Assembly (NCBI RefSeq): GCF_002775205.1 | Contig: NC_036456.1 | Span: forward strand, 12,551,463 to 12,615,462 | From: Xiphophorus maculatus | Lineage: Eukaryota; Chordata; Actinopteri; Cyprinodontiformes; Poeciliidae | DNA length: 64,000 nucleotides | Direction of reading: 5' to 3' | Part shown: piece after piece, positions 31,830-44,360 of the stretch | Layout of the letters: every line of letters begins with the position of its first letter | Position numbering within the stretch: the stretch's first letter is position 1 | The notes under the pieces: model-generated | What the model was told of the DNA's origin: nothing | The model's input: only the letters and a program-made list of their open reading frames with translations | Databases searched by the model: none | Program-made: the position numbers and the translations under genes

Positions 31830-32470
31830 TCCTACTAAATTATGCATCCAACCAGTGAGATGTAAATGTTGCCAACATCGGTGCTGTGAGGACTGTGATT
31901 TGATATACTGTGCAGCACCAGTTGGTGTACTGGTCTTTTATATGAAGTGCTGTCAATTTTACGTATTTCTGAAGATGAATGTCCACATGTAGCGGGACAC
32001 ACTTCTAGAATGCTCTGCTTTCGTCTCACAAGCCAAAGTAATGTTTTAGTTTTGGTTGTTTTTTTTTTTTTTGTATAAATTTGGGATAATTGGGATGTTA
32101 TTTGGTAAATGTGATCTGGAGCTCTGTTGTTTTTTTTTTTAATCAGCAGTGGACTTAGCCTTGGGACTTTCATGAACGTCCTTTTTGCTTCGTTTCTTTC
32201 TTATTGCTGAATTATGACTTGAACTGATGCAAGTGAGACCTTCAGTGCATTATAGGTTAATCTGGATTCTTCCATGAACTCTTGGATTAATCTTATGTCT
32301 CTCCTGTCTGCCTGGGCTTCATGTTTTCTCCTTTTGTGGATAATTACTGATATTTTCTGAAGACCCAAAGCTTTAGAAATTGACCCGTTCCAAACTGGAA
32401 GATATTCATGATTTATCATTATTTTTAAACAAAAACATTTTCTTCAAAAAACAGATCAGGCAATGGAGTA
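31830..32470. mobile_element. Probable Tc1-like transposon relic
   Basis: The stretch 32140-32340 (AATCAGCAGTGGACTTAGCC; GGATTCTTCCATGAACTCTTGGATTAA) follows the interior of a dispersed fish DNA transposon of the Tc1 type. No open transposase frame remains and the ends were not defined. Confidence 0.5.
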
Positions 32471-33594
32471 AATAGTTTTCCGCAGCACTGACCCATTGTT
32501 ATTTAGGGATGAAAAAAAATTAATGGACTTACGATTGTCATTTTATGGATTATTAGATTAAAATTAGTTCCACTTAATTAACTAATAACGTTTGATTGGA
32601 CCTTCTTTTAGTGTTGTAATTTGTCTGCCATCAACTAGAGCGCCGACATCTTTAAGTGGAGTCAGTTGATACAGAAACAATGATGGTGGGGTCATACCAG
32701 AACAAGAAAGAGAAACAGACCAAACAGAGTCCGTTGTGTGATGCAAAATGCACTTTATGCGGTTTTGTTTTGAAATATTGATAAGCTCTATAAGTTGCAT
32801 GGCAGCGCAGCAGCAACTTATCACTCAAAGATTACTGATTTGCTAAGAAAGTGAGAATAATGTTAGAAATACAGAAGGAATACAAGAGAAAAATTGTAAC
32901 ATGATGGAAAAACCATGATGCCAATAAGCACGGTTGATTCTGATGACTGTTGTGAGTTAAATCCCTTCATGAAGTGACGTTTTAACATTTCCACATAGAG
33001 TCCAGTATGAACATTTCTCTCTTCATGGGGAATTAAGTGTTTAACCAAAACTAAATTATACTTTATTCCCTTTATTTTTCTATTCAGGAACTTAATTAGT
33101 TCCTGTCTTGTTAGGTTTTATTAATATGTCTAAGTTTAATAACGTAACAAAATCACAATATTTTGTTTATCTAGTCTGTATTTAATACATGTAATAAAAT
33201 TTTAATATTTAATCTTTTTTCATTTAAATCAAACATTATGAAAACATTAGCCCTTTATGTTAAAGAAAAAACGGACCGCCCTGTAGATTCAAGAGTAAAC
33301 TCAGGTTTTTAAGAAAATGGCCGCCTATCAATTAATCACTGGTCGATCGATAAGCTCAATCAACTTCAGATTAACTCAATCGATGACTTGCATTCCTAGA
33401 ACTGTACAGGTGTAATATTCTGCACAATAAGCAAATGCAAGCTGCACAATTTAAAGAGGAAAATAAACAACCACAACAACTTTTGTTGAATAAGTTTTTT
33501 TTTCTCTTAGGTCAGTTTTTTTTTTTTCTCAAGCAACAGAAGTAGAACGCTCTACATCAACACTAAATTTTACAATATTTCCATTCAGTACCAT

Positions 33595-33610
33595 CCCTCA
33601 GGGGGCGCAG
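33595..33610 (+). promoter_or_regulatory. CTCF-like motif
   Basis: CCCTCAGGGGGCGCAG contains the AGGGGGCGC heart of the CTCF motif in forward orientation, in sequence that looks unique. Confidence 0.45.
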
Positions 33611-33729
33611 CAGGAGCAGATAAAACAATTCAGTCCAAGCAGCAGCACCATTTTCTTCTGCACATCAGAATATCAAAAAAATGCTAACAATGCAATGAGT
33701 GAGATCATACAGCCACTTAAACTGCCCAC

Positions 33730-33797
33730 CTACACCCCTTGCTCTGCCAGAGCTCCACCACGAACCTTGCGGTCGTTGAACGCGTTGCCACGGGCAG
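33730..33797 (-). CDS. Candidate terminal exon, unrecognised
   Basis: On the minus strand, TGCATTTCCTTGCAG (AG ending at plus 33798) precedes a GC-rich 68-base piece. In phase 2 it encodes ARGNAFNDRKVRGGALAEQG then V and stop (33732-33730). The local GC rise and good acceptor are suggestive, but a 21-codon open frame is easily met by chance. No upstream exon was found to the right. Confidence 0.15.
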
Positions 33798-34210
33798 CTG
33801 CAAGGAAATGCAGGGAGTTTGACCAAGTTTGAACAGCTCAGGCCTTGAACGGCTCTCTGAAGGGCAGCGTTATTAAGCCTAATCGCCAGGTTGGAGAGAA
33901 AGTCTGATTACTTTTTCTCTAGGCTAAAAGTACACTGAAGCATTTGGCTGAAAACAACGGCATTACCACATGAGAACATCTCCAAAGTACATTACAGTTT
34001 CGACTCATTTGTTTGCCCGTAGGTTTTGCTGGAATGATGTCTGCCATCAGGATCAAACAGTTTTTTCTTTCCTGAATTATTCGGAGCAATTCCACCCACA
34101 GATCCCAATCAGCTCATAAATAAAGCCGCATTGTTACGCTGCAGAGTCTGAAACGTCGTGTGACCGGTCTGAGAAAGTTTGTGGACTTATAGGCAGGCAA
34201 ACACATGAGA

Positions 34211-35027
34211 TACGGTGACTTGAAAAAGCATTCAAACCCCTTCAGTTTTAAAAAAAAATACATTTCATGTTACAACCACAAATTCTAATGTGTTTTACTT
34301 GGGATTCAGCGTGATGGACCGCCATAAAGTAGCGCCCAAATAACAAATGTAATAAAAATGTTATGTGCATTTACACACACATACACACCCCTTCATCATT
34401 CAATGTCCCTAAATTAAATCCAGTGCAGCCATTTGCCTTTACAAGTCCTTAATTAGTAAGGAAATGAAGCGTGTGCAGTTTAATCTCAGTGTGTGGTGGA
34501 AAACTAACACTGCAATTCCTGAGCAAACCACTGTGGAACATGGCGGTGGCAGCATCATACTGTAGGAATGCTTTTCTTCAGCAGGGTCAGTGAATCTGAT
34601 CTGTATTGATTTAAAGGTGATGGAGCAAAATGCAGAGAAATCTACTAGATGTAGAAAAACTTTGAGACGGAGGTTCCTCTTCAAGCAGGAAAACCATAAA
34701 TACTGTTGCCAGAGCAACAATTGTTTAAATTGGTTTAAATCAAATCAAAGCGTATCTACGTATCAAAGTGGTCCAGACCAAACTCCAATAAATCACTGAT
34801 GTTCACATCAAAGCTTCAACGTGTTCCCCTACCATGCTGAGAAAAAACTTTTCTCAATTTCATCTTTAAGAAATCCTGAAAACTGTTTTGTCTTTCAGTT
34901 CACAGTTCTGAAATATTTTGTGATGATGTGCTACATAAAACCCCCAGTAAAACATACTCAAAGTTTGAGGTTGTAACAGCAAAAAAATATGAAAAACTTC
35001 AATTGGTATGAATTATTAAGAAAGGCG
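34211..35027 (+). mobile_element. Tc1-like non-autonomous element, both ends visible
   Basis: The left end TACGGTGACTTGAAAAAGCA then TTCAAACCCC, and the reverse complement of the right end (TACACCGCCTTTCTTAATAA then TTCATACCAATTG), are imperfect inverted repeats of the fish Tc1-type family. The interior at 34529-34566 reads TVEHGGGSIIL then a stop, a decayed transposase signature. TA dinucleotides border both ends, as expected for this superfamily. Confidence 0.8.
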
Positions 35028-38000
35028 GTGTATATCTCCTTATACTAAACAGACATATGTATTCTGACTTAAGTTGTATGTCTCCATGGTGGCCTTTTCT
35101 TTCTCTCCATGCATTTTTTTTTACAAGCCTCCAGTCAAAGTCATAGGCAAATTCAAGGTTAACGCATACACAAGTTTCCCACAGTGACCTTTATCTCAGA
35201 GAGAGCCTCATCAGCCGACTGTGGGCAGAGATATGCGAGAGTAGCCTCCTGCCAAACAGCGACAGAATGCAAAACAATCAAAATGTACATTTCAATCATA
35301 AAACAAAGCAAAGTGTCCAAAATTGAGTACTGAAGGTTGCTTCTTGAGGTGGTGTCGGAGACAGGAGCAGCACAGTTTTGCTGCTGCTGTGTTTTGGCAC
35401 TGCTGACAACGTGATGATCAAGTCCTCGGATCCTGGGATCAAGACCACGACCGCTGACAGATGAATTTTACACAGAACAAACTGAAGCAAGTTACTTTTC
35501 TGCCACAACTGTACAGCCGAGAAATAGACACAAAAATAGACATGTTATACTCTGCTATGACAAATGTATTAGTGCTATGTGCTAAAATGGGGCAGAGAGA
35601 AAGAGAAGGACAGATTAGGAAATAGGACAGGCACTTCAGCGCTTATGCATAGCGAAGATTAAAGTAAAGAGGCAAGCGAAGAGGAAAGGAAAGGGAGAAA
35701 AAGAAGGAGTCGTTAAGCAGGATTTAGAGGCTAAAGCACTTTCACTTTGATCAGTTTAAAAAGACAAATGAAACATCCTAAAACAGATTGGTGCTGTACA
35801 TTAACAACTGAGAACAACTTGGCTGTCAGATTTATGCAAAAGCAGATCGAGTCCTAGCCCATTTACAGATGCTAAAATCAATATTTGCTGACCATACAAA
35901 GCTAGCATAATCATGGCTATTGACAGGGACAGTGTCCTCGGCTCTGTGTACTGTTTGTTATTTAGCATCCTGAGACGAACGGGATTAAGCGACTGTCTAA
36001 AGCTAATAGCACTAATGGGATTGTGTCGCTATATATCAGGGGGTCTAACCCCAGTTGTGGTCAGCAGGACAGTGAATTTATGTCCAGGCTAATATGCTAA
36101 TCTGAGCCAGCTGGCTTTAAGCTAGCGAGCAAGCTACACTATTCCCTGCTACAAGTGCCATTTTCTTTCAAGCCTGTGGATTTGAACACTTTTCATTTAT
36201 GGCTCACCGAACAGCAAATATGAAAGTAAACAGTTAAAAAAAGAAAAAAGAAGTCAGGAGGAAAAGTATAAGCATCAAAATGCAACACATGGATTAGCAG
36301 AGAGCTAATGGCAGCTTAGCTAATATTTCTCACAGTAGGAAAGAAGGCTAGCACGTTGCGAGTACCGTTTACATATATTTGCATTCATGTCATATTGGAG
36401 TTATTGTTGTAGCAAGTTTTTTATTTTGTTGAGAACTTTTCATGCAGACACAGCTAAACAAAGTTTGTTTCTAAATTCTGACAAAGTTCCTATAAAACTA
36501 TAAAGAAACTTAGAAAAGTTTAGTTTTAGATGCCCACAGTCAAATGGGCAATGCACATCGGCATGTGTTAAAAATACACGTCTTAACTCACCCTGACAAG
36601 GTCTGGTCACTCCTCATTTTCAGGCATTATAACTTCAGATCAAACTATGAATGGCTAAATATGAGTTATTTGTGTCACCTTGGTGAACTTCAGTGCTTGT
36701 CCAATCTGTAATAAAGTATGGCAAGCCAAGAGTGCCAAACATTGGTATTGACTGATCACTTAAAAAATAAATAGAAAATACAAATCTTCTTTTGACTGCA
36801 TTAGCGCCACATTCCAGAATTATTTTTCTTTATTGAAACTAATAATATCGCAGTAAAAAAAAAAAAAAAGAAAAATCTAACAAAATAAAGACCCGAGTTT
36901 GTTAATTAAACGTGATTAATCTAATTTAAATAAATGAATAGACTGTTGAATTGTCTTACATTCTCTTAAGCGATAGCGCTGATTTCTGTCCTAGCATATA
37001 TGCTAAAACTTTACTTAGAAATGCCCAATTAAAAAGTTTATGGCATACAATTACGAAAATATACTTTTTACAAAAATCTGTGCATTACAGATAGTTCTCC
37101 TTTTTTAACCACTCATAAACAAGTGACTCTTTGGAATTACAAATGCTTATTTACACACGAGTTACATAAACGGTTGGAAACGTGCCGACACTGGGAACCA
37201 ATGATTTTCTGCATTAAAGGGGTTCATTTGATGAATGTCTTATTTACTTTCTCTACATCCTTTCTTCCGATAAACGTCAACACTGGCAGTGGCAGAAGTA
37301 CCCAAAAACTTTGTTAATCAAAATAGCTAGCACCTCAGTAAATAAAATAATACATATATATTAAATGAAAATACAGCCCTGAGTCTTTTTAAGTATTACT
37401 GATGAGATATCACTGGTGATATGCACTTAAAGGTAAATAACATTTAGTCACTTTGGAAATTTAATTTCAATAAAATTAGGAAATGTGCAGATCATATTAA
37501 TTAGTTTTTTCACCTCAAGCTGTGGCTCATTATCAACTTAAAAAGTTTAACATGCATATATATATCTTTTTTTTTTTTTTTTTTTTTAGAGGAAAGGGCA
37601 CAACAAAGGTCCTACTGTACTAAAACCAAAGCATCTGTCTGGAATTTTAGATGGCATATTTTCTAAAAACATGACTGTTTCTGATTAGAGAAACTTTAAA
37701 TATTTTGTGTATAAAAATCAGTCGTTAGCGCTCAAACTTTCCAATCTCTTGCATTGATCCTATATGACATGAACGCATCGGTGGTTTAAAAAAAAAAAAA
37801 AATGCTTCTGATGTCTATCAGCACCATCAGTTGTAATTACATCAAGTCAAGAATGAAACAACAAAACCCAAAGCTTTAGCTTTTATAATGGCTACAATAC
37901 GAAAATGAGGCACTTTTAGAGCAGCTATGATTTATATATTTTCTTCTTTTTCTTTTAAAACATACCACTCAGCCAAATTTGTACATTTTTGTCATTAGAG

Positions 38001-38268
38001 GTTTAAAAAAAGAGAGAAAAACACGCAAAAAACCCACTTTATTCTCCATTCGGTACCGTCCTCTGATTGGCTTTCACTTCATGAAATGAGAGCAGCGAAT
38101 TACTCTTTAAGAATATCATTTGGCACACATCCCTGTAGGTTTGCTCAACCAACCGGATGAAAGCGAAGAGGACAAAAAAAACAACAAAAAAGTACATTTT
38201 CCATCAGTTTATGTCAAAGTGCTTCAGGGTTGCGTCCAATCCAGCAGCTCTGTCCGTCTGATTGGCTG
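35028..38268. other. Unique sequence, possibly the 3' UTR of a minus-strand gene, or intergenic
   Basis: Few transposon signatures appear here. Between 35850 and 36350 the hexamer-like words GCTAGC, GCTAAT and TAGCTAA recur conspicuously. Poly-T/A runs occur at 36856-36869, 37567-37587 and 37786-37801. If the candidate exon at 38269-38352 is real, this would be its long 3' UTR; otherwise it is plain intergenic DNA. Confidence 0.3.
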
Positions 38269-38352
38269 TCAGAGGAGGAAAAGGTGGAGCATCGAAGCGC
38301 TTTGAGTGATACCAGATTGTCTCTCCGAGGATGAATCGCTGACATCAGCACT
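38269..38352 (-). CDS. Candidate terminal exon, unrecognised
   Basis: On the minus strand a very strong acceptor (GTTTCTTTTTCTTCCTCTGCAG, AG at plus 38354-38353) is followed in phase 0 by 27 codons, SADVSDSSSERQSGITQSAS then MLHLFLL, and a stop at 38271-38269. The serine-rich acidic start looks protein-like. No upstream partner exon was identified between here and 64000 and I recognise no family, so this may be chance. Confidence 0.2.
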   Translation of the reverse strand, partial: SADVSDSSSERQSGITQSASMLHLFLL

Positions 38353-39285
38353 CTGCAGAGGAAGAAAAAGAAACACAATCGGGTAAGATGTGGAACAAAC
38401 AATAAAACGGACATTCAGAAGATATAATTTATCAGGTTTATTACGATGGGTAATGTTTGATACAAGTGTCTGCTTACGGGTTCTGGAACTTAGTGACCCA
38501 GAAAGAAAGACTAAAGTTTACAGGACGGTCAAACAGGCAGGAAAAAAAAAAAAAAAAAGAGAGATTCAGATAGGAAGAGAGATAAAGGGGGACGGCAGAT
38601 ACGAAGACATCGAGGACACCTACTGCTACAGGCAGTCACACAAATGTAAGCTTTTGACTTTAGGCCAGCAGGGAACATTCAGATCGGATGCTGCGTTTTT
38701 CAGGCCGCGCGGTTACGTGACTGCAGTGCAAGAGATAGAAGCGCACACACGAGTATGCACAAAAATGTCCTCCGCAGCAAGAATTTAAAGTTTAAACAGT
38801 CATCCCCAGCAGCGTTGATGGGATTAAAGTCCCGGTTCAGAGGCTAAAAAACAATCACATGGTGTCATGAAGCCATCTGTCAGTCTCACACACAATGAGC
38901 CATCTGAGGATGTCCTGGCCAGATCTTCAAAGCGCTAAAATATTTTTGCAGATAATACTCTGTATGTGCCATCAGGCTTCCAACTTGTACTTTTGGGCTT
39001 TAAAAACAGCAATGTTGGAACTTGCAAGGCTTCCATGAAGCACAGTGAAATGGAGAGAGTCTAAAAATGCGTTTCATACGAGTCAAACTGAGAAGAAATG
39101 AGGCTCAATTTGTGAAACGTCCAATTGTACACGAATGACGATGAATGATGTAAAGTTTAAATTGAGCACCGATTGTTTTTCTTAACCATGTTGGGAAGCT
39201 AACATACGTGAGCTCCTAATTAGTCAGATTATTATCAACTTCCCTGGCATTTCAGTCACTTTAAGCATCCAGCATGTCAAGGTGA

Positions 39286-39313
39286 GGGAATCTTTGTTAT
39301 TCCAAAGATTCCC
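39286..39313. repeat. Perfect 11-bp hairpin, 6-nt loop
   Basis: GGGAATCTTTG (39286-39296), loop TTATTC, exact complement CAAAGATTCCC (39303-39313). Confidence 0.9.
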
Positions 39314-40459
39314 CAAAGCGACTGAATAGCATGGCATGAGAAATTACAAATAATTTAAGTAGGAATGGCACATGTGTGCTTTGAATGGATTTTTTTCCTA
39401 CTTAAAATCACAAACTTTTTTTCACTTAATGAAAGTTACCAACATGTTGCCTTGAGGTCTGATCCACTGTTTCAAGCTAGTTTGTTTAAGAACATTTGGC
39501 CAAAATAGGAACGATGACGCACAATAAATCTAGACTAAAACAAATAAATATGAGTTGTAAGAAAATGGAGAAATTAAAAGTTTATCCCCATTCATGCTTC
39601 AATGCATGTGTCGAAGCATGTGACCCTAACCCTATATCAGAGTTTTATTCAACACAAAATAGACAAAATAGAAAAAGCCTCTTTTGTCAATTTGTTTAGT
39701 ATATAACCTGCTAATAACCAAATAGAAAGTTGATCGGTGAGTCCTGAGTTTTAAGGTTAATGTGAAGCAGACACATGAAAAACAAAAACACTTCAAGCGT
39801 TTACATGTCTGTCTGTGAAACAAACAGCGGCAAACAGCAGTGTCTCATCCTCCCAACATGCATTGTGTGATTATCACAGCATTAATAGTAACAATTGCAC
39901 TTGAGGAGATTTGGACGTATAATTGTTAATATTTTTGCTCAAGCCTTTTCATTACTGCAGTATTTTTGCTCAAGGCTCTCCTCCCTTCTGGACCCCAAAT
40001 GAGATTCTGACTGTATGAGTCCTGTCTTTGTCACGTCTGACAGATCCGCTCCCTAATTTGATGCCGTCATTGTTTTTCTTACAAAATGCCTTATAACTGT
40101 TATCATACAGTCTGACAGATTTTACAAAAGCGCGACAAGCTCCTAAAGATCACGTTGATGTTCAAACTGACGCGTCTTTGCGTGTAATTGCTGCTGTGAG
40201 CGTCTACGGTTTTAAAATGTCCCATTTGGGAGTTAATGAGTGGCTGCTTGTGTAGTTTGTATTGCAAACAGGGTTGAAACCAATATAAATACGGCCAAAC
40301 TGGACTACTTTCTTCAAAACGCAGTGACTCACGGTGAAGGAACTCCGTCTGTTTTGGCCAATCTAAACAACATCATAAAGTTACTGAAGAGACCCAGTTC
40401 AGAGAGAGTTCCCTAAAATTTCCCAGCAGCGCTCGGCTCTCTAATTGCACCAGGATACT

Positions 40460-40513
40460 CTATATTTATACCCCTCCTTCTCTCCCAAGTTTCATGCAGT
40501 GTGCTATATTTAG
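40460..40513. promoter_or_regulatory. Pair of MEF2-like sites beside a GC-rich block
   Basis: CTATATTTATA (40460-40470) and CTATATTTAG (40504-40513) fit the MEF2 consensus YTAWWWWTAR (the second exactly) and lie 44 bp apart. They sit just left of a GC-rich unique block (40514-40600). A muscle or neural enhancer is conceivable, from motifs only. Confidence 0.3.
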
Positions 40514-40959
40514 CCCCCCCCGCCCCACTCTTGGCGCAGGCGGTGGCCACTGGCCCGCCTGCTGGTCCCCGGCGGACTGAAGCGGAGCACATCGCCTCCC
40601 TCTCTTCAGCAGAAACAACAACAAGCCATGAGACTGGAGGACCCCGAAGAGACGACGTAAAGGCACAAAGAGGGAGGGAAAGTATTTACCCCCTTATGGA
40701 GTTTTTGCCTTTTAGGTAGCTTTAATGGTTTTGCGGAGATTTTAAAGTCAGATGAAAGCAACCCGAGTAAAAGCTCTCCAAATTCAATTGTGCAAAAACA
40801 AAAAAAGTGACTGCCTCAAACCTAAACACTGCCTGTGTCAACCTTGGCTCCAACAGCCGTCATCAAGTGTTCGTGATAATTGCCAATGAGTCGGTTACAT
40901 CACTGCGGAGGCATTTTGGTTCTCTCTTTTTTATGAACTGTTTTAGACAGAAGATGGTT

Positions 40960-41560
40960 TTCAAACACCAATGACCTATTTAAGGTTATCCCAAAGCACC
41001 TCAATCAGATTTATGAACAAACTTTGACTAGGCCACCCTAAAAAACCTTTTTTGGAAACTTTTAAAAAAAATGTTTATCAGTCCCAGATCATCACATTAC
41101 CGCCACCATGTTTGATGATTGGCAAACATGGTGGTGATAGTTTTACACCGGCTGTAACAAGTTACACTCTTTTTAGTCCACTGAATATTTACCAAAAAAT
41201 AAATATAAATATTATATAAATATTTGGGAATAATCAAGATGCCATCTGGAAACACGTTCCTCTTGGTGCACTCTCCGATAGACGGCATTTTTGCTTCAGA
41301 TGTTTTTTCTTTTGTGATCTTCTGAATGTATATGTTGGAGTAATTTTGGCCAATCCTGGGAAGAACAACAACTATTGCATGTTTTCTCCATGCGTGGATA
41401 ATAGTTCTCAACAGAGTCCCAACAATTTTTTAAGCCTTCCCTTCTTGAATATCTCTAGATCTTGATGTGAAGTGCTGCTTTTTGAGATCTTTTGCCAGAC
41501 TTCATGCTGTCAGACAGCTTCTGTTTCAATTATTTCTCGATTCTGCAGGTTTTTTTATTA
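40960..41560 (-). mobile_element. Tc1-like element remnant
   Basis: ATCACATTACCGCCACCATG (41092-41111) is the antisense of the Tc1 KHGGG signature. The flanking text resembles other dispersed fish Tc1-type copies: AAGCACCTCAATCAGATTTA, GGCCAATCCTGGGAAGAAC and CTTTTGCCAGACTTCATGCTG. The copy is decayed and contains a 12-bp hairpin at 41103-41134. Confidence 0.6.
41103..41134. repeat. Perfect 12-bp hairpin, 8-nt loop, within a Tc1 relic
   Basis: CCACCATGTTTG (41103-41114), loop ATGATTGG, exact complement CAAACATGGTGG (41123-41134). The left arm is normal Tc1 text; the right arm is its inverted copy, which ordinary Tc1 elements lack at this position. Confidence 0.88.
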
Positions 41561-42734
41561 GGCAAATTAAAAAAAGTGGTTCATTTCAGATATTTCCGGA
41601 GGAATCGCTTTTCAACTTTTAATAAAATCGGTTGAAAACTGTTTGCTGAATTTACTCAGGTTATCTTTGATATATATATATATTTTTCGAAACTTTCAAG
41701 TGTGACAAGAAAAATTGAAGAAATCTGTAAGAGGGCAATTTATTGTTCACATCGCAGCGTAATCCTGTGGCTAACATAGGCCTATTATTGACCTTTCCCC
41801 AATAAAAACTTTATACAAATGGATACCAAAATAAAAGCTACTGACTGCCTCACATGCTACAATTAAACGTTTCCTCCCCCGGCCCCACTAAGCAGATATC
41901 GGCTTCTTATTTTTTCCCCTGGCGCTTCGCACATCGATCACCTTCATTTCCTAGAACCGTTTCACCATCTGTGGGCAAATCAATATCACAATGGCCGCGT
42001 GCTTCTCTTCCTCTTATTCCTGCAGCCAGACTGTTTAAATCAAGACGTTTGACAAGACTATCTGCCTCCGCAGTCCTTGTCTCGCCACTTTTACTGCTCT
42101 CTAGTTCCGCTGGTGTGTGTGTGTGTGTGAGATGAACGGCTGCTTTAAAAATTGAAAGCCACCCAGTTCTCTGGTCGTAAATCTAGCGTGTCAGTCTGTC
42201 ATTTTCCTGCCGCTGCAGCTCCCCACATGACGCGGAGCAGCCCTGAGCAACATGAAATGAGTCACTGTGTCCACTGGTCACTGCAGTCGGCTAAAATTAT
42301 ATTTCGCCTGAAAAGAAACAGGAGCAGACCAGAGGTACCGCACTCCATCAGTGGAAACGGAGGTAAGCACCAGCGATGAGGGGAATCGCTGCGAGCCGGG
42401 CCGTTTGTGAGGGAATGAAGGCGAGTTCTGCAAACCTCACATGGAAAACGATGCAATTCACCTCCGAGATGATTTGTGCTTCCCATTCAGGCGGAAAATT
42501 GTGTGGTTCCAACCTGCAATCTGAGACCTGTTTGTGAAAAACACAGACTCACTCAAAGTCCAGGGGTAAGCCGTCCATGACCTGCGATCCACAACGAAGG
42601 ATTTCAGAATCACCACAGGATTAGGGATGAAATAAAATCTCTCCAATCAGCAAGTTTTCCAAGTGAGCAACTTCACTTCTGAAACCATCCAGAGCTGTCA
42701 TTACAAAGCTTTCCAAGCGCCTAAACTTTCTCAT

Positions 42735-43620
42735 ATTTTTTTCATATCACAACCACAACTTCAATACAATTTATTGGGATTTTACGCGATAGGCCAACAC
42801 AAAGTACGAGGTCATTTTAAACCACAAACCATGTGTGGGATAGTATCAACTTTCTGATGCAGCCGCTCTGGTCTGGTGAAACCAAAACTACGTACCGCAC
42901 CACGTATCCTGTACTCTGATGTAAAATAAATCTTTATAAAAAATTTTTAAAAACTAATCATCCTAAGCACACCATTCCCTTGAGGGTGACAGTGTGATGC
43001 TTGTCTTCAATGGGGTCACGGAAGAACACAATGAAGGGTGAATTATAATCAATATTGCCACAATACAGCAGCTCCACCCATTTGCAGTTCAGTATTTGTG
43101 GATTTTCCTGTGAAGTGTTTCACTTCCTGACTTTCTGAAGAGCATAACAAAAATATATTTTTAGAAAAAAGCAGCTTTGGAAGCTGACAGAACAAGGCGC
43201 GATGCTACTTGACTCGCCATTGACTGGCCAATCCAGGAGCTGCATTTTATTTTCCATGACCCTGATTGGCAGTGACCCGAAGAACAGGAAGACTATTGAC
43301 GTTAGCTTTAGCAGTAGTGCTAATATTAAGGTTTCCTGTATTTTGTGTTTGGACTATTAAAGTATGCAGTCATAAACACTTATAGAGGAGGTCTGAAGTA
43401 TTGCTTCTAATTCCCATAAACATCGAGGCTCCAAAGTGTTCAGCAATAATATCTGGCAATTTGTATGTAATATATGCATCTCGTAATTATGTTTCCCTAA
43501 TCTCATGCAGTCAAGGAGAGTGAAAAGTAGCATCCCCATGGTGAAACATGGTGGTAGCAGTATCATGCTGTACCTTCAGCAGGTACAGAGAAGCTGGTTC
43601 GAGTTGGTGTGAAGAAGGAT
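42735..43620 (+). mobile_element. Tc1-like element remnant in two parts
   Basis: ATCACAACCACAACTTCAAT then ATTGGGATTTTACGCGATAG (about 42745-42795) is the subterminal text of the fish Tc1-type family. At about 43535-43575 the plus strand reads MVKHGGSSIMLY, a decayed transposase signature. The intervening sequence (42880-43500) is not clearly transposon-derived, so this may be two insertions. Confidence 0.6.
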
Positions 43621-43660
43621 CACATCTTCACATCAGATGTGCACGATATCACGCGATATC

Positions 43661-43696
43661 ATTCTATTGCGCGATTAGTTGATCACGCGATAGAAT
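43661..43696. repeat. 15-bp hairpin with two mismatches, 6-nt loop
   Basis: ATTCTATTGCGCGAT (43661-43675), loop TAGTTG, then ATCACGCGATAGAAT (43682-43696), complementary at 13 of 15 positions. Surrounding CGATATC-type words resemble the ends of dispersed AT/CG palindromic repeats. Confidence 0.8.
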
Positions 43697-44360
43697 GGTC
43701 TAGCCAAAGCCCGTCACGTTGGATCCCAGTAAAAAAACAATTTGCGGATGAAACATGACACAACGTGGAAAAAAGTCAAAGAGGCTCAGATCCTTGTGCA
43801 AAGCTCTGCATGCTTCACTTCATTAACTCGTCTCTCCTGTGAGTGGATTAGAGGCGCAACCTGAGCCGGGATCCAGCACGAAGACAGCTGCAGGAAGAGA
43901 ACTGGCAACCCGCGGGACAGCTCCGGTGTCGCCTCATTTCATTTCTTCCAGAGACGCCGGGAAGTCTGTCAGTCAGGGGTATGTGTTTTGTTGCCCTCTG
44001 ACCGTAGTTGCTGCTCGGTCTCGAATCTGGGTCTGACCGAGGATGGCGACGTGGTTGAAACGACACTCTGCCCGAAAAGCTCTCCGGGATTTGAAAGCTA
44101 CTTCTTCACGGAGGGCGTCAGCTGCATCAGCTGATGGTTTCACAATGCTTGGAGTCACTGCCAGAGGTGGATCAGCCTCTCTAATCCCCGCAGCAAATAA
44201 AAAACTCATCATCATCTTCCTCGTGTCTCGTCTCAGCTCAAACTGTTTAATTTTCCCACATTAAGTGTCTGGTTGAGGCAAGGCACTACAAAATAACTTG
44301 TATTTTTGTCTAAGCTAAAGTATGAAAGGCTCAAATTCTGGAAACCTACTGAGGTTCTCA

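Noticed and set aside
35330-35410. AGCAGCACAG word resembling a miR-15/195 family seed
   Set aside because: The rest of the mature sequence does not match and the flanks do not fold into a miRNA-like hairpin.
38341-38385. 24-nt plus-strand microexon with a good GTAAGA donor
   Set aside because: Its upstream side lacks a pyrimidine tract; the same DNA makes a much better acceptor on the minus strand.
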